From: Marsupella aquatica
Lineage: Eukaryota > Marchantiophyta
Length of the DNA: 64,000 bases
Assembly (NCBI GenBank): GCA_973895155.1
Contig: OZ316894.1
Location: 26,164,001 to 26,228,000, forward strand
Reading direction: 5' to 3'
Numbering within the stretch: position 1 is the first letter of the stretch; the number at the start of each line of letters is the position of its first letter. Positions 12,401-25,427 of this stretch are shown in pieces. The notes beneath the pieces are model-generated. The model did not search any database, was not told the origin of the DNA, and was given only the letters and a program-made list of their open reading frames with translations. The translations under genes were made by a program, and so were the position numbers.

Positions 12401-14255
12401 TGGTCCATTAATAAAACCCTGTACACAAACGCGATGGTCGGCGAATGGTAATTTGCAGCAACCTGTGGTAGCGCTCAATAGGGCTGAGGCCAAGGAGTCG
12501 GAGGAATCGAATTTGGAGGGGTTGAAGAGTTTGTGACTAATTGGTCGGAATTTGCCTCCAGTGGCTATCCCACAATTTATATCGAGCATTGACGGTTCGG
12601 AACCGGGTTCGGAAAAATCTTCAATTGCAAAACAAGACTGCAGCACAGAACCGAAACTTTGTCTGACCCCGTGTGTGACAGAATGGGTTTCTCAAGATCC
12701 AATTTTCCGGATTACTCTTCAAGCTACTTCGGAAGAGAATTTCTCTGCGTTCCATTTAGTTCAAGGTATTCACAGAAAGTTGTCAGCAGATATATTTCAG
12801 AAGTTGGCCCTCGAATGTTGCCTTTCTGGTGCTTCGATTCCTGCGAAATGTTTCAGACTGAAGGCTTTCCTAGAACACAATCTTCTCAACCAAAATTTAG
12901 ACTACAAACTGCCGTTACCCAATCAAGCTTCGAGACCATGACCATCAGATGGACGAGGAAGAACGATTCGCAGTTGCTCAACGGACAGGATCTACGTGAC
13001 AAATATGTCGCAGCTTGCATTCCACGGGCACACTCATGCGTGGGCACAGGAGACGAACAAATGAGAGGGAAGTTGAACCTTGTGCGCAAATCAGAAAACT
13101 GCGAGACAATATGTCTGGGTTCCACATTCTAATTGGAAGGTCTTAATGCAAAAACGGCGCGTAGCTGTCTCTACAGACTACACATCAATACTCCATGGAG
13201 ACACACGGGCAGAAAGAACGATAGACCCCAAGACGGAAAATACACACAAGAAACCATCGCGACTGATGAGGATGGAGAAGTGAGAGCTCGAAGTCGAAGA
13301 TGGTGGGCCAGACAGCGAGCATCACCGATGGGTGCCCGATGGCGCGCAGCAGCGATGGTGGAGCCGAGGGAGAGCACTCGACAGCGAAAACGCAGCTCCT
13401 TGTAGACTGATCGTCTCTTCTCGTCTCTAGCGAGCTCGTACGGGACTACAGTACTACAGTGGAGGTGCAATTAGATGTGGGTTTTCGCAAGTAGGGGTCC
13501 CGTCAGCCAATCAGTACCCGGTTTATGCGGAGCTCACAGACCGAGGTCTCCAGCGGGCCGGGTTAGAAATATGCTGAGGGCGACGGGGAGGGGTGGGTGA
13601 TAGGGAGAGTGGGGTTTACGAGTTTAGGATCTGAGGATTTGCCACCAATTTTTGACACCCTTAGAAATGAGTGGGGCCAGAGTGCAGACCCGTCTCGCCA
13701 CGAGTCTAATGAACGTTTGGTGGGCTGTTGAGGAAATTCAGTACTCTCTCATTGATTCCCAGTTCCACGGACAGGATGCAAAACAAATATGAACGAGCCG
13801 GACTCTATTGATAGGTTGAGCACTAACTGAGCCGATCTCTGCTGTCCGTCTGCCCTGCCTGACCCCAGTACTGGCCTGGCACGGACGACAATGATGATGA
13901 GGCGAGAAGCGATGTCTGGCCCAGACACGAGAATGCCAGACCTGGCTCATCACTACCGTCGAACAGAGAGGACCCCGTTCCCCTTCCCTTCCATTCATTC
14001 TTTCTCAATGAACGGGGGCCCTCGCATTGAGGGCTGGCAGCCAGCTGGAGAGGAGAGAGATGCATAGTTACGAATTCGTTTGGATTGTTGATTGTTGAAT
14101 TGGTCGATTCCGCTGGATTGGTCAAATTGTTTTCAGGTCCGAAGAGTTTCGGAAAGAGCGGCCTGGTTTCTAGGGGAGAGGGGAGAGGGAAGCAGTGACG
14201 CTGGTGTGGGTGGGTTTCACAGGCGAGCATTGTATGAGAGGTGGAGCAAGGAGAG

Positions 14256-17200
14256 ATGTTGGGAATGGCGTCTGCAGTAGCAGTGCAGCAGCTGAGCGTT
14301 GGATGCAGCACTACTAGTCATCTTCAAAGGAGTCATCAAGGGCCCTGCTCGTCTCCTTCTTCTTCTGCGTCGCCGTCAGTGTTGCCTTCTCCTTCTGCAT
14401 CTGGCTGCCCCTCAGTTTCAAGCGGGTGTCCCCAATTATCCTCCAGGTCAGGGAAGAAGAGCGCGACTCGGACAGCAGAGGCCTGTAGAAGAGGTCTGCG
14501 AACGTCTTCCTACACGAGGCGATGCGGAGGAGGTGTCTGCCGTGGAGTTGCGGTAATATCTGGATTTTAGAACTCTTGGCTTCCTCTTCCATCGTCGCAA
14601 TTTCTAATATCTTCCCCCTCTTCGTCTGGTGGTTTCTACATCGTTCGTTGTTAGAGCCGAAGAAGTTGAAATCAAGCAGGAGGGATGGAATTGAGATCAT
14701 GCATTATTTTTTCTTGCACAAGGACAGAATAGCCCTCTCTGAGCGGGGAGAGGAGAGGTTGTCCATGAGCGGTTCCTAACAACGGCGCGAAAATGATAGC
14801 AATGTGAAGCCTTGTGTGGTAGGGTTTGCAACCCGGGGGAACCTAGGGATTATGGGCTATAGTTTATTGCAAGGCTGAATTAAGTGCGCTTTGGAACAAG
14901 GTCGGAATCATCTTGGAAAATGGAAACTTCCAAGGGGACATCTATCTATCCATCCGGGGCTCGTTCTGATTCTCATATGCCCATCCAAGTTTGCACTTCC
15001 TTCCGGGTTGTGGTTGTCATTCACTGGCTTCAATAGAATTGAGAGTCTTCTCACGTCTTGGCAGGGTGGTGAGGATGATGTAGGACCGTGGACTCATGAC
15101 TTTCCACAGAGTGATGATGTATTGAAATCCAATAATCCGGACGATGTGGGGAGTGAAGGGACAAAGATTGAAGCAGGAAACACTGAATTGTTGCAGGCCA
15201 GTAGTAATGGTGCAGCCGGAGCAGCCGAGGCGGTTCTCCTCGGCCAGAAGACCTCCATTGGCGTGAGCAGGCCCCGTTCGAATGTGTTTGTCCAGACCGT
15301 TGGTGAACCCGTCGCCGTCATTGCCTCTGCTGTGGCGGCTTCTGCGGTCGCTGCTCCTCAGCAACATGGTCGGTCAGCGTGTCCTACATTGCGTTGCATT
15401 GCACTGAATAGCATACCTGTCGTTCGATTTCACTTCGGATTCATGTTTGTTCACTGGTGGTTGTGACCTTGAAAATGTCTCTCACTGGGGATGAGTAGCC
15501 TCTCTTTTGAGGAACATGTTGCTCCGACAGTTCCTCATTACATCCCGTACAGGTATTCAAGGAAATTGTGGTGAGGGAGGGAGATTCTAATCTGTTCATG
15601 ACAATTAGGTGAATACATGGCGCCATCTCCTCCCCAGAACTTCTCTTCTTTGGCTATCGAAATGACACTTCCTGCCTGCGTTTCAGCCAATTGCTAATGC
15701 AGTTCGCCCTTTCCTGGGTTGCAGAAGCTGGGCAGTCAGTGGACAGTGGGCTGCAAGGCTCTGTGTTGGCTCGCAGCGAGTTGGGCGACGATAATAAGAA
15801 AACTGACAATCCATTCAACATCGTCTTCGTATCATCGGAAGTTGCTCCATATTCCAAAACTGGGGGACTCGGAGATGTGTGTGGTGCACTGCCAGTTGCG
15901 CTGGCAGCCCGTGGACACAGGGTGATGGTGGTCTCCCCACGCTATCAAAATGGAGTTAACGACCAGCTTTATGAGGCGGCCTTCGACGCCCAGTGCCGCA
16001 TCAAGATCGCCTGCTTTGGTGGCTACCACGAAGTCGCGTATTTCCACGAATATCGTCAAGGCGTAGACTGGGTACGGGACGACTGTTTGGTGTACGAGAT
16101 TGTGATCGCGCTAGCGTCCCTATGCTTTCTATTGAAATAGTTAGCTAATGAAACTTCCCTCTTTTCTACTATAATCATGGACAGAGCACTGAAATTCCCA
16201 TATACATGTTAACAATCCGGATTGACTATCTTCGTTTATGGCTGGCCATGTCCTGATTTGTACTCACTTCCCCACATTATCTTTGGGGCCCAAAGTTCTT
16301 GGCTTTTTTTTCTTATCCTGTATCTTCGTCACGTAGTCACACCATTGAAATGCATCCCTTACTTACGTATACCGAGAGGACCTTGTAGCAAAGTGTTTTG
16401 TCGATAGGCCCCGCTCTACTAGGTTTATGAGGAAAATTGTATTCCTGAATCGGGCTTTTTATTCACTGGGGTCCATCTTCTTCCAACGGCGTACTTCAGA
16501 AGTTGGATGACTTTTCACATGGTTTAGCCTGCCGAGCTCGTACAGACTGCAATTCCGCTCAGAGCTTTTAAAAAGAAAATATCATTGGAACCACAAATTG
16601 TCATCAATCCCTTCCTGAATCACAGATTCCTCTAGAGGAATCTGTTTAGAGTGGCCCCTACAGCCCACAATACTCCTTTAGATGGTCATTTCTGGGTCAG
16701 CTTTGCCTCCAACCCCTAAATTTGTAAGCGAGTACTCAATATACGGCAGATTGTTCGACTGGTTGGAAATTGAGAACCGATTTCAATAAGAAAATTTCTT
16801 GGTGTAGCATTGGGGTTCTAGATGTCTTGCAAACATCCCTGTTAGGTTTGCAAAACCATGGAACGTCATTCTCAGCGGACGCTGTTAAGAGCTGTCTGAT
16901 GTTTGGGAATGATATTGCCATCTTACTCATAGCCCTCAAACCTGCTACATTACTGGCTCGCAGGTGTTTGTCGATCACCCCTCTTATCATAGACCAGGAA
17001 CACCTTATGGTGATACCCGGGGAGCTTTTGGGGACAATCAGGTATTGTAATGTCGAGCACTTCGAACCTATACCTCTGAAGTTGTTTGAAATGTTGATGG
17101 TAAGACATTGTGGCTAAGTTAGTGGTTTACCTTGAAGGTTTCCCATCGGCCTAAATCTTGACATATAGGGAAGTAAACGTTGCAACAAACCATTGCGGCC

Positions 17201-20200
17201 CATTCTTTCTTGGTTTAGGGTAGCTAACAGTTCAGACATTTCTCGTGTTTCAGTTCCGTTTCACACTCCTTTGTCACGCTGCTTGCGAGGCTCCCCTTCA
17301 ATTGCCACTTGGAGGAGTTGTGTATGGCGATAAATGCCTATTTATTGCAAATGACTGGCACGCTAGCCTGGTACCTGTGTAAGTACTTCAGTGCCCTTTT
17401 ACTGAACGAGGATATCTCTCTTTTCTAGCCTTAGTAGCGTGGACCCCAGGTTTCTCTCAACATTACTGAAGTGTGATGTGGGTTCAGTTATTTTATTTGT
17501 GGTAAATGGTGCAGCCTTTTGATAGAGGTCCTTATTTTACTCGTCATTCAAGTGTCCCTAGTAAAACTTTTCCTAACGGTGATCTCGGGTGCAGGCTCTT
17601 GGCAGCCAAATATCGGCGCCATGATGTCTTTACTGGCTCGCGAAGTATTTTGGCCATTCATAATCTTGCACACCAGGTGTGAATATATTTTGTTTCGGCA
17701 AGTTGATAAGTTGTGCTGTAGGACTTTCTTAGGAGTTCACTTGAGTGACGACTGATGGTTTCCTAATATTGTTCTGTATTGACCTAATTTTGTGTGATGT
17801 TTGTAGGGTGTCTCGCCTGGGACAACGTATGGGCATTTGGGGCTCCCTGAAAATTGGTACGGAGCCCTGGAGTGGGTGTTTCCAGAGTGGGCTAGATTAC
17901 ATGCTCTTGACAAGGGTGAAGCTGTGAACCATCTGAAAGGAGCAGTGGTTACTTCTGATCGTATACTGACAGTGAGCCAGGTTCAGTTCTCTTCTTACAT
18001 TCCTCTGTAAGCGTAATCATGGAGTCAATGGAAGCTGAAATTATCTTCTAGGTCGTTTAGGAAGAAAGATGCAGCCTGTAGAGGTTTGGGATGCATCAAC
18101 AGGACAGTCATTGGTTGTGGATGATCAGTTGTTATCAAATGTGTGAGTGTCGTCAGCTGGGAAGATTGAGGTTGTTTAAGAGTTCTACACGTGTGAAGCA
18201 CAGTTTCGTATGTATCCGCTGTCGTCCCGGCTTTCATCTCGGGTTTAGTTCTTAGATTTAAGCACTCTGCAGGGTTACGCGTGGGAGATTACCACAAAGG
18301 AAGGTGGATGGGGTCTTGATGGACTACTGAGGAGTAGAAATGCAGTAATCAATGGTAATAATCTTGGCATTTCTTTTGTCCTTAACCACTGAAAACTTCA
18401 GGGAGACTAGCTAATTAACACATGAAAATTAAAGATTGTCTTCATACCTCCGTGTTCAAGGGGTGTAGTGTGTAGTGGACTTCGTCATTATTTGGTGATC
18501 AGAACATGCAGACTAGGGTAGCATTTGCTCATGACTATTAAGCCCTCTCAGATTGAGGTTAAGCAGAGGGCTATATCTAAGTGAAGCCATGTACAGTCCA
18601 GAACTTAAGCAATGTGACCTGTGTCAGATCCATGGAACGTGATCGATGAGGGAATACAACACGATGGATTTTAAGTGGATTGTTTTAGATGTCGGGGCCG
18701 CTAGTGTATATTACCAGCTTATGACTGGCCTGTGGATAGTAACACAACTTTGCTCATGTGTGATGCACAGGTATCACAAACGGAGTGGATATAGATGAAT
18801 GGAATCCTGCCGCTGACAAACATCTACCATCAGAGTTCTCCATTGATGATCTTACTGGAAAGGTGGGCTGGCAGAGACAAGGATTCAGTTCGATTTCGTT
18901 TGGAATTTCATGCCTGTTTTTGAAGATCTTATGCGATGAGCTTGATCTCTTCAGGATCTTATTCGATGCGCTTCATCTCTTCAGGATGCTACGATGTGTT
19001 TTCTGGTGCAAACAAATATTTACTAGATGAATAGTTGAATAGTTGTATGGTTCTTGGTCTGCCTTTCTGAGCGACATTTTCAAACATCATTCCCGTACAA
19101 ACGGAAACCTTTCATGGCTCTCTTATTGGAATGTAAAATGTACATGATAATTGCAGGCAGAGTGCAAGGCTGCGCTCCAAAAGGAGCTTGGTTTTGCCGT
19201 CCGACCAGACGTGCCTCTGGTTAGTACTTAGGTGGAAGGACTAGGTTTTGTTATTATTTGTCATTTGCAATTGGTTTGATTGGTCCGGTATCATCTGATC
19301 ATGACCCTCCATGCCTGCCAGGTATAAAGCTTAGTTGATTTGATGGAAGAGTAGGTCTTCATGATTCTTGCTTTAGTCCATCCCAAACGTATTCACTCGC
19401 TTGCATTTTCTTTAGCTCACAGGTACGTTATAACTAGACGTTCTATTTAATGTGGCTGGTGGAGTGGTGTGAAATAGATTGGCTTCATTGGACGGCTGGA
19501 CTATCAAAAGGGCCCTGACCTCATTCAAGCTGGCCTGCCCGAGCTGATGACTGATGACGTTCAAGTGGTACGCTCCAGAGAGATGAGCTTGATGCGAGCG
19601 ATGGATAGAATGATTTTTTGGTTTAAAGCTCGAACTCTGTGAGGCCTTTTAGTATTGAGAGCGCTTTTCAAAGTTTCCAATTCTAGAAACGCTTCGCTGC
19701 GCTTCGATTGCGTCGAGAGCGCTCTGAACTAAACCCTTTAGCAAGATTTGGCCCTTGAGGGGAGTGAGAATTTAAGAGTTTTCCCCTCAATTGTTTTCCC
19801 ATTTGAAATTGAACCAACGTTATCACAAAGACACATTTACAACTTTTGAAGTTACTCTATTGACAAATGACTATCTACGCTGTGCTCTCTAACTGTGGTA
19901 CAGGTTATGCTAGGAAGTGGGGATCCTGACTATGAAAAATGGATGGCTTGGGCGGAGTCGGCCTACCCTGACAAATATCGTGGGTGGGTTGGGTTTAGTG
20001 TACCTGTCGCCCATCGGATTACAGCAGGGTACGTGAGCTACACTAGAATTACTGCACTTATGTGAAATGTGATTGTTGGAGTTTGTTTGTAGACATGGTA
20101 AACTTGGAAATACTTCTTTTTCACAGGAATCCCTTACATCTTTTTTTCTGAGAAGTAACGGAGGTTCCTTCTATATCTCGGGGTTCGATGTGTCTAATAT

Positions 20201-21411
20201 ATTGTTTTGCTTGCTTACATTTAACAGATGTACCCTCCTGTGCTGTAGAATCGTGACTTTTTCTTTTCGTGGGATCGTATTTCAATGCTGCACATTTTCA
20301 TATCTGTCAGCAGTAAATTACGTACCAACTGACTCCCGTGTGTTAATGTGTTGCCAACTTTCCAGATGCGATATCTTGTTGATGCCATCTCGTTTTGAGC
20401 CTTGCGGTTTGAACCAGTTGTATGCCATGAGATACGGGACTGTACCTGTTGCTCATTGCACGGGTGGCCTGAGGGTAAGGAACCTCTCCAAATAGAGTTG
20501 CAACGCTACCTCATGCTTTGACATTGATCCCAAATTAAGATCCTCCAGAATTCCATGTCTTGAGATGTCTTGCAAGGCATACTTGATTTTGGTTTGCCGT
20601 ATTTGTTAGATATAACTCGTTCTGATGCTACAAACATTTTCTCACCCAATCTTTTGACGTTTTGGAGTAAGTGACGTCACTGTGGCCAGGAGTGGGTTTC
20701 TACTTCGCGGTGATATGATCGTGTTCTACATTAGAAAATAGCGTAGCATTTGTTTGAAGAACTCATTATTGTTCCTAATTCTGCAGAATACGGATAAGCG
20801 TAGTTCAAATCCTCAAGTCCCAAAGGTTTGCAGAAACTGTGCAGGAAATCGTGGACGGAAAAAGTAAAAGTCCGAAATGAAATGAAGAAAATAGTGAAAA
20901 AACTTCGATCCTAGACAAGTTATGTGGATTGCCTAGGATCATCAAATTCTCTTGGCCGCTGAATATCGGTTTATATTCTGTCTTTTGTGCAGGACACAAT
21001 TGAATGCTTCAATCCACTTGCAAATGGTGGAAATGGTGCTGGAACAGGGTCAGTGTTTCATTTCCAAAATTTGGTCTTCTTATCACGGCAATTTAACGTG
21101 CAAGATGCATGAATGGTGATGAAAATCAGAGAGTTTATTTGGATTGTGGACAAGGCGACTCTATCTTTGTAGTGGGCCAAGCAGAAAGTGACTACGTTTT
21201 GTGTCGTACTTTCAGATGGACATTCTCACCGCTTTCAAAGGATGCAATGATGGGAGCAATGTGGACAGCAATTGGCACCTACCGTCACGAGAAACAACAA
21301 TGGGCAGGTATTATGCACCGGGGCATGTCACAGGATTATTCATGGGACCGAGCAGCCCTGCAGTATGAGCAGGTATTTGAATGGGCCATGATAGACCCAC
21401 CCTACGCGTGA
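14256..21411 (+). CDS. SSI: Soluble starch synthase I, chloroplastic (GT5 glycosyltransferase)
   Basis: This enzyme transfers glucose from ADP-glucose to alpha-1,4-glucan ends in plastid starch synthesis. Exons: 14256-14552, 15065-15368, 15725-16071, 16964-17041, 17254-17378, 17595-17676, 17807-17980, 18273-18354, 18771-18862, 19157-19219, 19478-19567, 19904-20028, 20366-20474, 20993-21048, 21216-21411. Phases agree and give 739 aa. Residues 1 to about 60 are a Ser-rich transit-like peptide. The GT5 domain begins [20 protein letters not shown] with the ADP-glucose-binding KTGGL at about 245-249. The GT1-like half holds [18 protein letters not shown] at 628-645. The C-terminal [16 protein letters not shown] and DPPY tail fit the SSI branch rather than SSII-IV. 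The start is uncertain: ATGs exist at 14256 and 14265, and the frame is open upstream. The second GGL motif reads CTGGL, where family members I recall have G/STGGL. Confidence 0.95.
16622..16645. repeat. 24-bp perfect palindrome inside SSI intron 3
   Basis: The 12 bases ACAGATTCCTCT at 16622-16633 are followed directly by their exact reverse complement at 16634-16645, with no spacer. It lies in the largest SSI intron (16072-16963). Confidence 0.9.
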
Positions 21412-23325
21412 TCCTGTGTCACGTTTGGTCCGGATCCACCCATGCCTATGGCAAATCACAGCGTCATTCTACAATTTTCTAGAAGCAGTCTCGTGATCTC
21501 GTGGGTGGAGGGCTTGCTCTTTATCATGTCATGCCCCTGTTCTTGATCGTGCATTGACAAGTATGGGCACTACATGTCGGTTGATGAAAGATTCCCCCTG
21601 ATTTAGTCCTCAGGTGGATGATGCTTAGAAGACTGGTCGGTAATTGTGGAGTTGTCTTATCGTTGGGCTGTGTACTACTCTGTCAATATTAAATTATTAC
21701 GGGTTGACAGCTACAACTGTAAGTGTCTATTCCGCGCAGAGGGAATTGATCATGTAATATATCACCTGTTGAGAGAGAACTGATCTAGTGTATTGGAAGA
21801 TCAATCTTCACTTTGTCATGAAGAGTGTCTATATTGTGCATTCTTGAACGCACACTTGGTTGCCTTTTCTGTATGCTCGATATAATGGACGCCTATATTA
21901 TTTTTGACCAACCGCCCACTCAATACAGGCCATAATCCTCGACCTATAAGTTGGTGTGGTTTTCAGCTGTGTACCTTTGTCAGTTGATTCCATATAGTTG
22001 CGTGACTTCATGAGCGTGCACCACATTTAGAGAAACCTTACACCTAATGTGCGTAGCGTATGCGTTTTCCATCCTAACTTTCACGTACTAAAGTCAATCA
22101 ATTACATTGAGTTTTCACCATTACTGTAGTTACAAAGTGAAGAGCTTGTGGCAGTCATTATCGACTTTTCTGTCTTGCATGGTGGCTGAGGGGGCCAGTT
22201 CAGCCAGAAACAGCCTAATTGTTCCCAGCTGGAATTGCAACTGTTTGCTGGGCAAGGCTGCCAAATACCTTGAAAGAGACCTTTATCATGTGCGGAAGGG
22301 AAGCTGTTGTTCATTGTCTACATCTGCCATATTAAGAGCAATTCTGCAAGGTAAGGAAGCTCATCTCCTAGCAAGAAGAGAGTTTTAAGTACTGTAACAC
22401 TTCCATGAAGAACATCAAAAGAAAATCTCATTCTAAGATTCTCGCCCCGACTTTCTCTTAACTCTTTGGCTCATTTAGCGAGAGCAATCAAGTAAGGAAT
22501 CAGGACACGTAGATGTTATACTTGTAAAGAAGTGACATTGCCCGCCTCTTCTACGACTTTTTCCAAAATCTTCTCGTTATCACTACGTGTCTATAAGCAA
22601 AATAAGCTAGCAAAACACTATGTTAGACACATAGAACCCCGAGCACACGGCCTACGCACACTTCAAGTCAGTTTCCCAGCATTGTTCCCAGACAAAAGTG
22701 CAGACCAAGCAATTAGCACGGAAGGGGTCGCAGATCAGTGAACCTCTCGTGGTTCTCACAAATGTATTGGAATTCAAAATGACAATGACCATCCGATCCT
22801 GTCCCGTACTCTCCTTGGGTTTCTGCCCCAACAAATTCTTTTCGCTCCGTGCATGGGACTGCTACACACTGGAACCCTCCAGCAGACTATCGAGGTTCTA
22901 TCCTCAGCACCATCATTCTCCTGCTTGCCACGGCAGCACCCAACCTAGAGATCTACTCAACGTTTTCAGGGACAGGCCGCAGTTTTGGACAATGGCCTGC
23001 GTGGCTCCTTTGCCAGCAACGATGCTATTGGGTTTCACCTACCTGGGGGGATGCCTGTAGAAAACGAGCTAGAAGAAATAGGACGAAAGGAAAACAAAGA
23101 ACCATCCTCCACAAAGATTCCACCGATCCCTTCCAAATTCCATCCACTCCGGGCCAAGTGGAACCCACCAAACCGGGTCAGGCAGGGACCAAGCAGCACA
23201 AAATCACGGGCTGGGGTGCCTGCCTGGAAAACTCATTTCATCATGGAAAACTCATTTATTGTTGCTGACACTACATGCTGCGTCATGCACGAATGTGAAA
23301 ACATTAGAGTGTGTCTTCACATTTT

Positions 23326-23436
23326 CGTATGCAGCCAGCCATGCGCAGACACGCCTAAGAGCGCAATTTGTCAGAAGTCTCGAATGCAGCCGGTCATGCG
23401 CAGACATGCATATGAGCACAATTTGCCAAAAGTTCA
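23326..23436. repeat. Tandem duplication, 55-bp unit
   Basis: The unit beginning cgtatgcagccagccatgcg at 23326 returns as cgaatgcagccggtcatgcg at 23381. Both continue with cagacacg/cagacatg and gcgcaatttgtc/gcacaatttgcc. Confidence 0.85.
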
Positions 23437-23454
23437 ATGTCTAAGAGAATCCCT

Positions 23455-23690
23455 GTCATCACATGTGATTGTAGGGTAAAGAGGTAGTCCCACCACTGCG
23501 TAACGACTCGGGGAGTCACTACATCTGGAGCTATATAGTCACATGTGTAACTCGGGGAATCACATGTGTGACTCCGGGAGTCACTACATCTGGAGCTGTT
23601 TCATCACATGTGATTGCATACAGCCTCGGGAAGTCACTACAGTAAATCTCGAGCTATATAGTCACACGTGTGCTATTTTATCACATTTTA
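23455..23690. repeat. Diverged repeat cluster with five CACATGTG/CACGTG palindromes
   Basis: Blocks of the form ctcggggagtcactacatctgg plus agctatatagtcacatgtg recur about three times. The octamer CACATGTG appears near 23462, 23539, 23560 and 23606, and CACACGTGTG near 23662. These contain E-box or G-box cores bound by plant bHLH/bZIP factors, but no supported gene start lies close by. The repeat structure may explain the clustering. Confidence 0.6.
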
Positions 23691-24255
23691 TTTGCGTACA
23701 TACTCCTGGAGTCAGATAGAGTGTCAACTACTGCCGCTCTTTGAACATGAATAGAGGTGACGCTCGTTGAGCATAAGTAGAGGTGAGTACATTCAAACTA
23801 GCTGCATCGTTTTCAGAGACTCACCCCAACTTCAGTTACAACCAAGAGTCACAATCGAGACTTCCCGTGAGACACTAGACCCTGAAAATCTTTCTATTGT
23901 GATTATATAGTTAGATGTACGAACCTTTTTCGTAGATGAGATGCTTTGCACTTTTTTGTCTCCACTGCAACTTTTGCAGGATGCCTCGCCTACATCAGAG
24001 TCTGGTGGGAAGCGTGCTTCAGTCAAATATGTAGCCCCACCGATCGGGTTTTCTGAGCAAGCGTAGTCCAGCAGTAATAGCCTATACTTGGCAAGTGATT
24101 TTATGACATCAAGGTTTAAAGTCTTAGCAACTTTTACCCAAACCCAACCCCAAAGCCCCTTTGCACGTGGGAAATTGGACGCTAAGGAGAAATTTGAGGC
24201 TTCTCTCTTCATCAGTAAGGGTTCCAAAGTGGAAACAGAGTGGGCAGCATCTAAG

Positions 24256-24540
24256 GCATGGGACCCAAACGATTGCAATAAATGAGTTTTTCAAGAATGT
24301 TGACTAAACTATGAGGTGAGAGTGACTATAGGATCCAAGGGCTTGCAATAAATAAGTTTTCCAGGACAAAAGATGCCCAATGTGCTGTTGGCTGCTAAAA
24401 GTAGGACCCCTGTAGCCTTGATGACTGTGACTATGCCATGAGAATGACTGAGGCAGCAACAACCGGCTGCTAAAACTAGGACCCCTAAAGCCTTCATCCC
24501 TATGACCATGCCCTGAGAATGACTGCTGTGGCACAGCTGG
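24256..24540. repeat. Two adjacent diverged tandem duplications (about 70 and 75 bp)
   Basis: gattgcaataaatgagtttt at about 24271 is mirrored by gcttgcaataaataagtttt at about 24339. Then ggctgctaaaagtaggaccc at 24390 is repeated as ggctgctaaaactaggaccc at 24465, each followed by agccttNatg and catgagaatgactg-like sequence. Confidence 0.75.
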
Positions 24541-25427
24541 AGATGCCCTTTAGAGACATTAAACCCCTAATGAATTTTCTTTTGTATTTTTCAGTGCGTT
24601 ATAGAACAGAATGCACAGTACAGCTGGACTAAGATATTATGCAATTTGTCATCTACTTGTATCTTGGTAGAAAGTGTAAAATCCTCACTACCGAGGTCTG
24701 TCTTCACGTGTGAAGAAAGGAAAACAGTACAAATAATAGTAAGAGTGATACATGTGCCTGAAATTCAAGTGTATTCACGCTGCATTACCTTATGGAGACA
24801 GTTTCCCAACAAATAGGAAAGTGGGTGTGATGAATATTTTCCTCCAGAACCATGGTCAATGGGAACAAATTGCATTACAGACAAGAAGTCGGCAAGAATT
24901 GCTTGGTCAATCGCTTGATGTACATGGATTTGAACCTTCGAAGAAAATTTGTTGTAGGGCGACTACCCTAAGACCCTTGGCCAACGGAAGGCTGGCAATT
25001 GATGCTTTACAGCATTTCTTTTAGCTAGCATATGTTTTTCCACATGACATTCCGGTGTGGAGATCAAGGGTGAAAACTCTTTTGTCCACCTTAAATGAAA
25101 AGATTTCCCTCGTGTTGACTTAGCAAAAGCTGTAAAGTAGGGCTCATCCTATATCCCCTTTTCTTTCTTGACAAAAGTTTATGCCAGTTTTTCTATTTAC
25201 TACCTTGTTTGCTATATGGATCAACGTTCCTGCTAAGTCTGCTATGTCCTGCAGAATCCAATGTTCTGTGGACATTACATGCTCAGAGTACCGCACGCCC
25301 ATATTCTTCGCAGAGCATAACATGACCACTTGACATGAAACTGATCACTTGAATTACAATGCTTGACCTCCTGAATCGAATCGATCACTATCAAACTTGC
25401 ACTTCAAAATTACGAAGTGTACATTTG

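Larger units (their letters stand above)
8300..14000. other. Intergenic region between SPP and SSI: no recognisable gene, many short tandem duplications
   Basis: No open frame here matches a family I recognise. The longest ATG-started frames are below 100 codons and show no conserved motif. The region holds local duplications at 8861-9220, 10310-10475, 11830-12038 and 12304-12400. A TE-derived or non-coding RNA origin for parts of it cannot be excluded. Confidence 0.5.
21412..25427. other. Convergent intergenic region between SSI and the IAR1-like gene
   Basis: The first few hundred bases should be SSI 3' untranslated region, and the last part should be the 3' end of the minus-strand zinc transporter. 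In between are small tandem repeats (23326-23436, 23500-23690, 24256-24540) and several overlapping frames of 90-165 codons near 22700-23480 and 23830-24280. None carries a motif I recognise, and some begin at non-ATG codons. I see no supported gene. Confidence 0.5.

Noticed and set aside
12094-12646. Minus-strand frames of 63 and 90 codons, the first with a clean ATG (MATTTSKKGKE)
   Set aside because: Short frames of this size are expected by chance here, and I could not connect them by phase-matched splice sites.
22698-23479. Overlapping plus-strand frames of 120-164 codons between SSI and IAR1
   Set aside because: Weakly protein-like in places, but starts are mostly not ATG, frames overlap, a 55-bp repeat lies within, and no domain is recognisable.
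23832-24278. Minus-strand frame of 148 codons
   Set aside because: It starts at TTG, overlaps a tandem duplication and shows no family resemblance.
24920-24945. tRNA B-box-like GGTTCAAATCC on the minus strand
   Set aside because: The flanking bases do not form a T-arm stem, and no matching A box or acceptor stem is visible.
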